Shown here in pieces: positions 11,752 to 24,016 of a stretch of DNA of 64,000 bases (the stretch's first letter is position 1; each line of letters starts with the position of its first letter). Position numbers and translations under genes: made by a program. The DNA comes from Anaeramoeba flamelloides (Eukaryota > Metamonada > Anaeramoebidae), in the NCBI GenBank assembly GCA_027625915.1, contig JANTQA010000076.1:3039501-3103500 (forward strand), read 5' to 3'. A model generated the notes under the pieces. That model did not search any database and was not told where the DNA came from. It was given only the letters and a program-made list of their open reading frames with translations.

Positions 11752-13317
11752 TTAAATCCATTGTGGTTTATTTATTTCACCGTTTTTGAATTTGTCTTTT
11801 TCAATTCTTCTTCTTTGGCCAAACCATCTTTGAACTTGTAATTCAGGGATTTGAGATTTTTCTGCTAAAATTTCTCTTGTCGATTTATCGGGGTAAGGTC
11901 CGCCCTTATCGTTGTAATGCTCTTGGAACCATTTTTCAAAAATTTCTTTCGCGAGGTTAGTTGTTTTATATCTTTTGTTTCTTCTTCTTCTTTTTAATTT
12001 AATTTTTAATTTATTAAACTCGTCATAGTATATTTCCAAACTTTTATTTTTTATTAAATTGCCTTCTTCATCAGAAACATTGACTAAATTTTTTGTTTCT
12101 TTTTTGGTTTTTTCTTGTGTTTTGTTCGATTTTTTCTTATTATTATAATCTATATCAGAATCAGAGCCGGGGTCCGAATCGGAGTCGGAATCGGAGTCGG
12201 AATCAGGATCGGGATCGGAATTTAAGTTGAAACTATTTACCTTATTCTTCTTTTTCGTATTCTTTTCTTTTTCCTTTCCCTTTTCTTGTTCTTGTTCTTG
12301 TTCTTTTTCATTTTCATTTTCATTTTCATTTTCATTTTCATTTTCTTTGAGATTATTATTTAATTGGAAATTATTATCATTGTTATAATTATCAAGATCA
12401 TCATTGTCAATTTGGTAGAGTCTTTTTCTTAAGCCAAATTTATCAACATTATTTCTTTTTTCCCTTTCAGGTTTTGAATGGCAATTATTTTTTTCGGAGC
12501 ACTCTTTTAAATATTGGTTTAAATTGTTTTGTGTTTCTTTGTCCAAAATTCTATAAAACTGTTCGAACCGTTCTTTAATTTTTTCAATTCCACCTTTTTC
12601 TTGTAAAATATCTTCAAAAGGTGTCGACATATTAAAAATATGATTCAAATAACACTTCTTGGATTGGTTGATCATTTCCCAATCGTTTTTATAATTTTGA
12701 TAACGGGTAACCAAGCCTTTTTTTTTTTTTTCATCTTTCTTGTTGGTTGAATCGATTAATTGCTTGAATTTAAAATCTAGAGTTCTTGTTGTTGGCGCCA
12801 TCAGATTCAAATCCTTAATTACAGAAGAATTGACCATTGACACAAGCTCGTTCCCATTATTAAAGCTCAATTCTTTGATTAGCTTCTTCAGCTGGCCGTT
12901 ATTGTTGCACGCATAAAACGAGTTTTTTTTAATTAATTTGCGATCGTTGTGCTCTTCGCTTAAGGGCATCAGAACTTTTTCTTTTTGTTTGCTTTTGGGA
13001 TTTGGGCTCAAAAAGGTGTAATCAGATCGATTCAGATCGTCTTTGAAAAGACTGTCTTTCTTGTTGTAACTGCGATCAACAGTATCAAAAAGAGACGTAA
13101 GCCCCGAAAGTAGTTCAACAGAATGCGTACGTGGTAACGAGGAGAAAAAGGTTTCTTCAAAATCCGAATTATAGCTATTTAATTGATCCGTTTTCAAAAG
13201 TGGCACTTGGAACGATGTTGTTTCTTGTTCAAGATCGCTTCCAAAGCCAACACCCTTATTGAGTGTTTGTTTCCATTTGTCATTTGTTTGATCAGTTTCC
13301 TTATCACTGTCCGTCAT
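11752..13317 (-). CDS. TALE-type homeobox protein with Gln at the invariant helix-3 Asn
   Basis: A 521-residue protein from an ATG at 13317 to TAA, with no intron seen. The homeodomain is C-terminal (about 440-510). It has a basic arm (KLKRRRRNKR), helix 1 around FEKWFQEHY, a PYP-type three-residue loop extension (GGPYPDKSTREILAEKS) typical of TALE proteins, and a recognition helix LQVQRWFGQRRR. In almost all homeodomains the residue three after this Trp is Asn51, which contacts an adenine; here it is Gln (about residue 501). The middle of the protein is low-complexity: NEN and EQE repeats, then a long SD/PD repeat. The N-terminal half has no known domain. It probably acts as a nuclear transcription regulator; targets are unknown. 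Confidence 0.87.
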   Translation of the reverse strand: MTDSDKETDQTNDKWKQTLNKGVGFGSDLEQETTSFQVPLLKTDQLNSYNSDFEETFFSSLPRTHSVELLSGLTSLFDTVDRSYNKKDSLFKDDLNRSDYTFLSPNPKSKQKEKVLMPLSEEHNDRKLIKKNSFYACNNNGQLKKLIKELSFNNGNELVSMVNSSVIKDLNLMAPTTRTLDFKFKQLIDSTNKKDEKKKKGLVTRYQNYKNDWEMINQSKKCYLNHIFNMSTPFEDILQEKGGIEKIKERFEQFYRILDKETQNNLNQYLKECSEKNNCHSKPEREKRNNVDKFGLRKRLYQIDNDDLDNYNNDNNFQLNNNLKENENENENENENEKEQEQEQEKGKEKEKNTKKKNKVNSFNLNSDPDPDSDSDSDSDSDPGSDSDIDYNNKKKSNKTQEKTKKETKNLVNVSDEEGNLIKNKSLEIYYDEFNKLKIKLKRRRRNKRYKTTNLAKEIFEKWFQEHYNDKGGPYPDKSTREILAEKSQIPELQVQRWFGQRRRIEKDKFKNGEINKPQWI

Positions 13318-14735
13318 TGTTGACTGTTGAGAAAATTAAATCTAGTGGATTATGTTTTAAATTTAGTTTTTATTGGTTTTGAAAACAAGTTAAAAAATGA
13401 AAATATTTCGGTTGATTTGCAAATTCGTTTTCAAAAAGTTTTTGGTATTACTCGGTAATTGCACATTATACTTTGTCATCAATTTTATTATTACTTTTGT
13501 AAAATTTTTTCTGAACTTTATTAAAAATATATCTTGCATACACTTTTTTTTTAAAGCTTATTTTTTGAATTTCTTATTTTTCAAGATCCTTGTTTATTTT
13601 TCCAGTGTTTTTGGTAATTAAATGTGTTACCTTTCGAAAAATTGAAATGTTTTTTGGATAATTTTTTTTAGCAACTAAGACAAGTTGTATTTTTTAAAGC
13701 ATTTGAAGAGATGAGAAGGTAAAAAAAGCTATTTCAGAAGAAAAAATTGTAGCCAGATGGATTATTCGTTGAACAGAGTTGTAAAATCTACTGATTTGAA
13801 TTCTCATCTTTCAGATCTCTTTTTCCCTTCTTTGAAATTCTTTTTTAAAAATTCACTTACACTCTTAAATTCCTACTTGAAAAAATTGTTTTATTCAACC
13901 AAAATTTAAAGAGTCAAACAGATCTTTTTTTCAGAGATTAATAAGTTTTTTTGAGAAAAGTCATATTGTCGAGAAGAAATAATTTTAAAGTTCTGGTTTG
14001 TGTTTGTATTTACATTGGGGTTGGCCAAAGAATACTATTTAAAATACCAATTATTTTATAACACCTCACAATATTTTGTTGTCATCCGATCTCAAAAAAA
14101 CTCTTTTGTTTTTTATTCCTTGAAAAGATGAGGAAAATTATCATATTTTAAGAGATTAATGTCTTCTATTGATAAGTCTAAAATAATTGTGTATTGTTAT
14201 TGAGTGTAAAGCGTTATGGTGTTCATTCTCTCAAAAGTCTCTATAAAATTGATTAGTAAAATAGTAATATTTCTTGATTTTCACAATTAAAAATTCTAAA
14301 TGAGACATGTATTGGTATAAAAAACCCAAAGAAGTTTGGAAAAAATCTATATTTAGCTATAAATTTAATGGTTGAATTATTGATATTCAGACTTCAAGTT
14401 TGGAAAATTATTACTTTAGAAAATTGTCACAAAAAAATATATTAGTTGTTAAACAATTTCGATTTGGACAAAAAAATAAAATTATTAACTCAATAGATTG
14501 TTTTGACAAATTATTTCTCAAATCATGCAAACATATTGATGTTACAATAGTATTTTCATATTGAAGGAAACAAAATTAATCATTCTTTGGGTTTTTATGT
14601 TGATGATTATTTTTACAAATTATTTTCACAAATTCAATATAATAATAGACCAAACTCAAAATCAAAATCTAGTTATATAAATTTATATCCAAATGAAAAA
14701 TTATCAAACACGTTCAGAATTCAATTTTTTAAAAG
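13318..14735. other. Upstream region of the homeobox gene, noncoding
   Basis: Expected promoter of the minus-strand homeobox gene just above 13,317. A 74-codon frame at 13,397-13,621 is a run of F/I/L codons and not a credible gene. Nothing else is recognised. Confidence 0.4.
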
Positions 14736-14739
14736 CAAT

Positions 14740-16200
14740 TATTTATGGTTAGGTTTTCTATAAACCCCAATTCAAAATTTTTAACACAAAAAGTCGATTT
14801 TAGAAAAATAACTTAATTAATCAATTCGAGAATAAATATCCAATTATAATCATTAAATAATTGGAATGTTAACAATTTTTTATAAATTAGAATACCCACA
14901 AAACAAAAAATAAATAATTATTAATACTAATGTAAAACAATGATACAGGTTAAAAATTTTGAGATAGGCAAAACAAAAAAATATATTGATAAATTTGTTT
15001 AAATTCTATTAGGAATATTGATCAATCAAATGCTTAGAAACCATTGACTAATTTTATTTGAGTTTCTTCTCTTTTGAATCAACTCAAACTTGGGCATAAT
15101 ATAAATTGTTAAAAAAAATATAGATCGAACGAAACAAGTTCGGTTACAATTGTAGAAAAAAAGTGTAAGACGTTTTTAATTGGGATCATTAATAGAACCT
15201 GAAAATTCAAAGTAAGATCAATTAAAAAAAGAATAAATTAATAAATAAAGACAAAATGAAGTATTCAGCACAATAAAAGTTTTTTTAATACTATCTTTTG
15301 GTATGAGATTTTTCTTTGATTGATCAATTATTAAAAATTTGTTCAAAAAATTGACTATTTTTGGAGATCTTCAGAACCACACCAGCAATTTCGATAAGAA
15401 AGTAGATTTAAATTGTATTTGTTGGATCGATTGAAAATAATATTATGGATTATTATTTGAAGTTAATTAGTTTCTTCTTTTAATTGATTTTACTTTTCGT
15501 TTTCAGTAAGGTTCCCAATGAAAAACTGTGTTCGAACTTTTTTTCCTGTTTTACTTTTTTTCCAAAATGGCAATTAAAAAAATGAAATAAAAAAAAACTA
15601 AAAAATGAAAAAATTATTCTCATATTTTCCAAAAATCAAAATTAAACTAAAATTCAAAATTTTCCACCCAGCTAAAACGTTCCAAACAATCAAAACAATA
15701 CAATTTCATTGAAATTTGAGATAATTTTGATTTTTGAAAAATATGAAAATCATTTTTTCATCTTTTAGTTTTTGTTTTCCTTTCATTGTTTGAATTACGT
15801 AATTGGCTTCGTTGGATCAAAATTTTTCTACAAGGTTTATATTATGTTAAAGTTGAAAGTTGTTCCAAATAGAAGAACTCAAATAAAATTAGTTTGTAGT
15901 CTCTAACCTTTTGATCGATCAATATTCCTAATAGAATTTAAACAGATTTACTAATGTATTTTTTTGTTTTGCTCTCTCCAAAATTTTTAACACACCCATG
16001 ATTTATTTGTATTGATAATTATTTATTTTTTGTTTTGTGAGTATTGTAATTTATAAAAGGGTGTTAACATTTCAATTAGTGAATGGTTCTAATTTGGTAA
16101 ATCTTCTAGAAGTGATTAAATAAGTTTTTTTTTTCACAAATCGAATTTTGGTGTGTTAAAAATTTTGAATTGGGGTTTAGTTCCAATTTAAATGGAATTG
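14740..16200. mobile_element. Long-inverted-repeat (foldback) element
   Basis: The left arm (about 14,745-15,120) and right arm (about 15,820-16,190) are reverse complements with moderate divergence. Examples: ACCCCAATTCAAAATTTTTA (14,763) against AAAATTTTGAATTGGGGTTT (right); CCACAAAACAAAAAATAAAT (14,896) against ATTTATTTTTTGTTTTGTGA; and TTGATCAATCAAATGC against TTTTGATCGATCAATATTCC. No open frame of note lies between the arms. Related single-arm copies are at about 4,376-5,060, 8,160-8,393 and 43,640-44,165. It looks like a non-autonomous DNA element; the superfamily is not clear because the exact ends were not resolved. Confidence 0.7.
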
Positions 16201-16379
16201 TATTATTGTGATTGTTTGAACCATTTTAGCAATGTGTTAAATTTTGAATTGTAGTTTAGATTTGATATTTTTAATAAAATCTATAACCGCATCAAAATTA
16301 AAGATAACTGTGGTTAGTAACAAAATAAAAAAAAATATAAAAATTTCAAATAGGCATACACACATAAATATTCTCAAAT

Positions 16380-17090
16380 GGTGAACTAGAACGGATCCCA
16401 CCGGTCATATATGATCTAAGAAAGGATAACAATTTTATTCAAAAATATAAAATATCAAGACTTTTACAATCCAGTTGAAGATTTTAGAAGGGATAAAATA
16501 GTGGCATTGAATTGGTGTAATATTGAAGATAAGTTATCATTACAAACTCCTGGTGGTTGGTGTTAAGTCAATTCAAGACAAAAAGTAATCCCCAAAACGA
16601 AAGGAAAATTGGAAATTATAAAAACATACCTTACAATTCGTTAATTTCCAAATGGCTTTAGGGCAGAATAGAGATATCAAAACCTGAAATCATCAAGAAC
16701 TCATTTCAAACTTTTTTTTTTTTAGATATTGGCTTAAATAGATCATATCAAAATTGGAAATTGGGGAGTTTTTTTTTAAATATGAACAAGTTAAGGAAAA
16801 CAAAAGTAATGATGTAGATTACTTTAATTAGGATGTAAAAGATCTGAAAAAAAAAAAAAAAAATAGAAGAACATCCTCAAAAGAATCTAATATTTTGATT
16901 ATAAGATTCTCTCTGAAAAAATGCAGTCCCAGATGAATACTTTGGAAAATGATCAGAAAAGAAATTTATATCATCAACTATAGAATATTTCCCGAAAAAA
17001 TATGATCAAACAATCTATTAGGAAAAAGTATCACAAAAACAAATATTTTTTCGGTTTTTAACCACAAGTCTTCATCTAAGACCAAATCCA
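16380..17090 (+). pseudogene. Decayed coding island, unknown family
   Basis: Base composition rises here, and stretches read like protein in shifting frames. One runs ELERIPPVIYDLRKDNNFIQ from about 16,383; another gives FRRDKIVALNWCNIEDK and LQTPGGWC around 16,485-16,565, then stops. More broken pieces follow up to about 17,080. I cannot name the family. It may be an old gene or transposase fragment. Confidence 0.35.
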
Positions 17091-19422
17091 AAAAATTATA
17101 AGCATTTTTTCAGATCAATTTTTAAATTCTTGATTTATTATTATTATTTGATATTCATTTTTTTATATTTATTGGTTCTTCATTTTAATTTTTGAAAACT
17201 GAATAAAGTTTTATAATGCTTCAAATAGAAGTGATTTGCATACTCTTTGAAGTTGAAGACAAAATTTTTGTCAATTACAAAGCACTCTTTAATAAATCAA
17301 TTTTTTTTCTAACCTAAACTTAACAATATCCACTCTATCCAAAAAATTTTTACAACAATTTTTTTTTTATATTTTGATTAATTATTTGTTATTTTTTCTT
17401 TTTTTATTAAATTCATGAAAAAAAAAATATTAACCTTTACATTATTAAAATATAATTAATTAGAAAAAAGAAAATATTATCCTTAATCAGTAATATATTT
17501 ATTATTATTATGGTTTTTATTATTATGGTTATAATTATTATTTTTTTTTTTATTTGTTATTATTGTTCATGTTTTTGTTGTAATTTTTGCTTTTTGAAAC
17601 ACCTTTTCTTTATTAGACCAAACATAATATAGTACAATTATAAAACTACTAGAACATAATTTCTTTAAACATTATTATCCAATTATTTATTATTTTCACA
17701 TTCAAATATTGTTAAACATATCTGAAAAATTAGTATATTATATGTTTAATGAACTCACAAATAATTTTAAGAGTAATTCGAAATAAAATAATTTCAAATA
17801 TACCATTTTTCCTCAATGTATTCAGTAAACTAATACTTTTATTATTTGATCAAACATTCTTCTTGCAATTTTAGTAAAGTAAACACTTGTGATGTCTTAT
17901 TGTTTACAAAGAAATTGGAATTTTTTATATTTTAATAACAAATTATTTATTTTCAAAAAAATATACTTTTGTTAATATTAAAATAATTATATTTTGACAG
18001 AATAATTTATTTTTGTTTTACAAAAATCAAATGAAAAATATAATTAATATATTAAATGATATATATCTGAAAAATATTGTACCATTTTTTATATTTTTTC
18101 TAATATTTGTTCTTGAGAAAAATAAAAACTTTATTTATTTCAAAATATGTTTATTAAAATATTTCCAAAAAATGAAAAAAAATGTAAAAAAAAACACTTT
18201 TTTATAGAAAAAAAGACCAGGCCACTTTAAATAAAAAAACAGGTAATACACTCAGGAATCAAACAATTTTTTTTTTAAAGAAAAATATATTGATAAGTTT
18301 TTATTGCTATTTGAGAAAGTTTAGAGATTCAATCCACTTAAGTAAATTATTTTTTCAATAAAATGAAAAAATTACCAATTTTTACAGTTTAAAAAAGATC
18401 AGATAATTTTTAGATCTGAAATTGTAAGGGATTTAAACTATCTAATGCCATAAAAACAAATACTATTTGTTTCAAAATAAATTCAAAAAAATATTCACAA
18501 AGCTTTCGAAAAAAACTGATATCAAAATAAATGAACATTTCAAATTTGTAATAATCTTCTTTAAGGGACTAGTAAACTAAAAAAAAATCTTCAAGTAAAT
18601 TTACTAGCAAATTAAAAATTTTTTTACCATATCTTGAAATTAAAAAATAAAATAAAAATCTGATAACTATAAGGCAGAACTTACTTTTAATACTATTTTC
18701 AGAAATGAATTATTGTTTTTAAAAGCTTGATCCATTTTTCTCATTTTTGAAAAATTCAAAATCCAACATATTTCTGAACTATTTAAAAAAAATTATTTTC
18801 TTTGAAAGAAGATTAAAATCTTATTGCCTATAAAGGAAGTGTACAAAAATACCCTTTAAAAATAAAAACACTAAGTTCTATTATAACTAAGTTTAAATAA
18901 TCTACTTAATCTCATAAAAAATACAATAATTATTTTAAACTTGTAAAAAATATAATTTTTTGATTCAAAAAACAGATCAAATCTATTTTTCCTCGGGATT
19001 TGAATAAAAAAATCTCAGAAAAAAAAAACATTCAATTGAATTAAAAATTCTCCCGAAATACCTTTTTTAAAACCTGGAAAATTCAACTTATTATCTAAAG
19101 AAATACTTTTCAATTTGATTATTTATAATCAATAATTATAAACCTAATCTTATTTCTTTCAGTAAGTCATTAACAACCCAATGGTTAAATATATTGAATA
19201 GACTTTACAATTATTTCTCGATTTTTTCAAAGATTTTTAAACAAATAAAATCAATTCAAATAAATAATTCTAATAATAAAAATAAAATAATAGATATTAT
19301 CAAATAACTGATTTAAATATAAACAGATCCTTGTTTATACTCTGAATATTTGAAAAATAATATTGCTCTAATATTTTAAATTTCAAGAAATTTAATAAAT
19401 ATTTGTGAATAAAAAAAAACTA
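17091..19422. other. AT-rich noncoding stretch
   Basis: Nothing recognised. A single CTTTAAGGGACTAGT motif at 18,563 resembles the end of the MITE at 26,601 but has no visible partner nearby. Confidence 0.4.
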
Positions 19423-20073
19423 CTGTTGTAAAAATAACGCGTGTCATTTCAAAAAAATAATGTTGAAAAATTTAACTAGTGTTTAACGAATAAAACACGT
19501 GTTAAATTTTGGAAAAAATTGTTTCTTTGTTAGATCAATTGAAAGGTTTAGAATCTGATACACCATCATTCCCACAAACTCGTTTTAAAGATCAAAGTTT
19601 TCTAGCTTTTCTCATTTACAAATTCAAAAAAAATCTTTTTGAAATTTAGTTTTGTGATGAACCAATACTCTTTTGATCTTCGTTTTTCATTTGAATTGAG
19701 TCATTTCTCCCCCCCTTTCAATTGTTTAAAAACCAAAATTTTTCTTTCAAAAGATCTGTTGAATTCGGAATAAATTTGGGTGAATGTAGAACTAATAGTT
19801 TCTTTTTTTTGGGGTTTAAACATCTAAAATTTTTTGTTTTTTTCATTTTAGTATAAAAACTTGAAATAAAAATGCAGATCTCCATTTTTTTTACTTTTTT
19901 ACTTTCACTTTTGAAAATTTTCATTTTTTTCTTTTTATAAACAGTATTTATTTTCCAAAACAAAAAAAACAAAATAACAAAACAACACCAAAAATAATAA
20001 ACAATAAAAAAAGAAAAAAACAAATAATTGAGAAAAATTTTTTTATTTATTTATTTTCTATTAAAAAAAGAAG

Positions 20074-23000
20074 ATGTCACAAAATACAATCGAAATTGAG
20101 TTTGAAAACACAAATGACGAAGAAATAGCTAGACACCAATTTATAGAATTTAGTTCCAGTTCAGGTACTGACACAGAGAAGGAGCAACTAGCAAATGGAA
20201 TTTGTTCACAAAATGAAGGCTTAAATATTACACAAGGGGAAATGAATAATGTGTCTGAAGAAGGAAATAATTTGAACCAACAAGATATGAATATGAATGA
20301 ACAAGCAATAAATCCACCCCAAGTCGATCAGGGTTACATAATTGAAGAAGATCGAAATATCCCCCAAGACGATCAGAATGGTGTATCAGAAGAAGCAATA
20401 AACCTTGGCCAAGATGATCAGAACATTACGAATGGCCAAGTGTTATGTCAAGATCCACAAAACTATATCTTGACAGAGGAAGAAATTGTGGAATTACACC
20501 AAAAACGCATTGGATCAATTTTTGAACAGGCTACAATTGTTGGGCAAAGGGAGATCAAACAGAGGAATTTGGTTTTTAGAATATTCAGAGAATACCCGAA
20601 ATTAATGTTGATATCGGATGATATCGAGATGATTGCGTCTGCTGTGTGTTTGTGTGAGAGAAAGAATATAAAACCATTCTCTGTTAAATTTATTAGAAGA
20701 ATTTTTAGAATTAATAGGGGAAAGATTTACCGAGCGAAAAGGGCAATTAAAGTTGGTCGAAAAGTTGGGAAAAATGGGAGGCCGTGCTTGTTGAATAAAG
20801 CAGAAGAGGATTTTATTGTTGAAAGACTAAAGATATTGTCCTTGATTGGCTGGGCACCAACATTAGATGAAACCGTCGAGATAGCAAACGAAATTATAAC
20901 TTCTTGGCTGCAAATTGATTTCAAAGTCCAAAGGCAACTGATAACTTCAAATATGTGGGTACACGCTTTTTGCTAAAAGGAATAAATTAAGAATAACTGT
21001 TAGTTCTCCTTTAGAATATCAAAGAATAATTGTAACTGAAGATTTGATAAATAGATTTTTACAAACGCTTAAAGAATTATATGAAGAAAAGAACTATGTT
21101 TCTGACCTGATTTTTAATATGGACGAAACATCATTACAGTTAAACAAGAATAATAAGTATTCTGTGATAACTTCCGAAACAAAAAATAAAGCATACAGAA
21201 CACAAGTACCAAACGGGAAACATCTTAGTGCAGTTGTTACAATTTCAGCAAAGGGTAATTGTTTAAAAACTTTACTGATACTTCCTCAAAAAACACTACC
21301 TATAAATGTTTTTGAGGAGAATAATTTAACCAATTATGGATTCGCAACTAGTCAGAAAGGTTTTATCAACAAATATATCTTTTATCAATGGGTTAGATAT
21401 ATTTTCATACCGGAAGTGGAAGCCATTAGGACATTTAATAAATATCCAAAGGATAAATGGGCTCTTTTAGTTCTTGACGGGCACGGTTCAAGAGCTGATT
21501 TAAGAGCGATACATTTACTACAACAACATTTTATAGATTATGTTGTTATCCCTGGCCATTCCAGTCATATACTCCAACCATTAGATGTCGGGGTTTTTAA
21601 ATATTTTAAACAAGAATTAAAAAAACAACAAAGACATAAAAAAAATTTCTATTTGGTTTTAGACCACTGTTTGAATTTGGCAACTTCAACAATGAGAATT
21701 GTTGAAGCTTTTAACAGAGCTGGTGTTTATCCTTTGAATCTCAATAAAAACTTAAATAATAAACCAATATTTCCCGCCGAAATTAAAGAATTTGCCTTTT
21801 CAAATTCAAATAAGGGGAGTCGTTTAAGAATATCGGGGCAAATTTTAACAAGTGAAAATTTTATTGAAAAACTCACAAATAAAGAAAAAAGAATCAAAGC
21901 TAGTCAAAGAAGAACTTCTCGGAAACACATACCGCCCTCTAAACTCTTTCAAAAATTATTTGCAAACATGCAAGTTCCTTTTAATCATATCCCGATTAGT
22001 TCTAATGAAACGAATACTATTCGTCTTATTTCACAGAATTCATCAATTGAAAATTTTCATAAAACAAGAATCAATAAAGAAGATAATTATCAAAATCAAT
22101 TAAATGATTTTTTAGAAACAGGGGAAAATCAAATTGAAGAAAACACTTTGTTATTAAATGAAAATCGAGCGTTTCTTAATAATATCAATTTAAATCGAGA
22201 TTCTACTCAAATTGGTATGACTATACAACCCCAATTATTAAGATTTGTTGACAATAATACAAATATACACGAAAATTATGATAACGTTCCCCCAATAGAA
22301 CCTTCTACCCGGGACAATAACAATGAGTTAGATGATAGTGAAGTTTTAACATCAATGTCACCTGGTAGAACAAGTATACGTGGAGAAAAAACATATTTAA
22401 GAACAAACAATACACCAAATAGACAATCAAACAATAGGTCAAATAGGCAAACAAGCCATACATCCAATAGACACTCAACCCGTTCACCAAATAGACAAAC
22501 AAACAGAACACCAAACAGACACTCGAATCATTCATCAAATAGACAATCAAGCCATTTTTCGAATAGAAAATCAAACAGAACACCAAATAGACATTCAAAC
22601 CATTCGCCAAATAGACACTTAAACCGTTCGTCGAATAGACACTCAAATAATAAAACCAGAGATAATAATCAAATTGAAGATCAAACAAAAAAACGGAACA
22701 GGCGAAATGGGGATAATTACAGAAACAGTTACAGGGTTGTTAAAAATAAACTCTATCAAAAAAATAGAATTCCCCTTTCACCCGTTCAAAAAATACTTGA
22801 ACCGTCCAATAGATCCACAAATAATCAACAACTAATCGAATATCACCAAAAAAACAATTTAAATAACGACCCAAATGTTTTTACAGATTATTACCAACCA
22901 TTAGATCCACAATTTAGAAATATTCTTTTAGTTCAAGAACAACGACAATCAAAAATAAGAATTAATAAAGAAAATGTTAATTCAAACTTAAGAAGGGGGC

Positions 23001-23287
23001 GTGGTAGTGGGCATAGCAGAGGACGTGGTAGAGGTCATAGCAGAGGGCATAGCAGAGGGCATAACAGAGGGCGTCGAAGAGGGGCTAGCAGAGGGCGGAA
23101 TAGGAGTAGCATGCTAAGAAGAGAGGGTGATAATAATTCCAGAAGAGACTCCAATTATTATGATCCAAGTCCTCAAAATTTTTACCAGCGAACAACCCCA
23201 AAACAAAATCGTCTCAGAAGGATCACAACCCCAACTCGAAATAAAATGAGACAATATATTGCAAATGATAATGAGTCTCACAATTAA
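20074..23287 (+). pseudogene. Pogo/Tigger-like DDE transposase gene, one frame break
   Basis: The first frame (20,074-20,976) gives an acidic Gln/Asn-rich N-terminus, then a DNA-binding region ending in a CENP-B-like HTH (about residues 185-290, including GRPCLLNKAEEDFIVERLK). The second frame continues as LFAKRNKLRITV into the DDE_1 catalytic domain, with FNMDET (first Asp), LVLDGHGSRAD (second Asp) and HSSHILQPLDVGVFKYFK (third acidic region). The switch between frames lies in CTTTTTG near 20,961-20,966, where one extra base in a T run explains it. This could be a true lesion, a read error or a programmed shift. The C-terminal 450 or so residues are unusual: SNRQ/PNRH repeats (about 22,410-22,660) and an SRGRG/HSRG-rich box (about 22,995-23,100), likely nucleic-acid-binding. 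Confidence 0.85.
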
Positions 23288-23917
23288 AAGGCCACATCTT
23301 CAGGATTATTTTTCGGTTTCATTCAGATCCTTTCCATTTCAACTTTTGTCAGTTTCTTCTTCTAATCCTTTTTGTTTTTTTCAAAATTAATTTTTTTCTT
23401 CAACGTTTTTTTTTTTTGGTTCTTTTTCTTTTTTCTTCTCAGCTTTGTTCTTTTCGCTTTCAACTTCTATTCTTTTAAGTTCTCCTTTGAGGTTTTGTTT
23501 CAATAAAAACCCATTACCCTTTTTATTCTTTTTGTTCCCAGAAATTTTTTGAAAGTGTCTTCGAACAGATCATTGAATTGGAACTATGGTTCCATTCTTT
23601 TGATTTCCCAAGCATCTTATTTGAAATCACCAGGCTTGGCTGCGATGGTTATTTTTTTTTTGAAGGGAGAAGAACCAGCAATATACAATGGGGATTGTTT
23701 AATTTTTTTTTTTTTTCAGTTGAGGATCCAAAAGTGTCAAACCAATTTGATTGGTTAGTTTGTTTGTTTTTGTTCCGTTCGGCTAGTGTGTGAGTTTTTA
23801 AGTTGGGTTGAATTTGACAAAAGGGATCATGTTTGTTTGGGAAGTTCTAACAAGAAATTTAAGAGAAAATGAGAGAAGAAAAGCCTGAAAAAACAACCAA
23901 TGAAAAAATGAAATTAA
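23288..23917. other. Noncoding 3' part of the pogo-type transposon
   Basis: T/C-rich just after the transposase stop, then mixed sequence with no credible gene, leading into the subterminal CACGTGTTAAATTTTGG repeats from 23,918. Confidence 0.5.
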
Positions 23918-24016
23918 ACACGTGTTATATTCAGAAACACGTGTTAAATTTTGGACACGCGTTAAATTTTGGACACGCGTTAGATTCTTTGGGTACGCGT
24001 TTTTTTGACCACTGTA

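Larger units (their letters stand above)
19423..24014 (+). mobile_element. Pogo/Tigger-type DNA transposon, nearly complete, about 4.6 kb
   Basis: The right end reads inward as CAGTGGTCAAAAAAACGCGT and is followed by TA (24,015-24,016). The left end after TA at 19,421-19,422 is CTGTTGTAAAAATAACGCGT, a diverged match. Inside both ends lie repeated motifs of the type AACACGTGTCCAAAATTT: at least one good copy at about 19,494-19,512, and four or so at 23,918-23,990 in inverted orientation. These are likely transposase binding sites. The internal gene is 20,074-23,287. The TA flanks, CAGT ends and DDE_1 transposase agree on pogo/Tigger. The left end is more diverged than the right. Confidence 0.82.

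Noticed and set aside
13397-13621. 74-codon plus-strand frame upstream of the homeobox gene
   Set aside because: It is almost only F, I, L, K and N codons, typical of AT-rich noncoding DNA.
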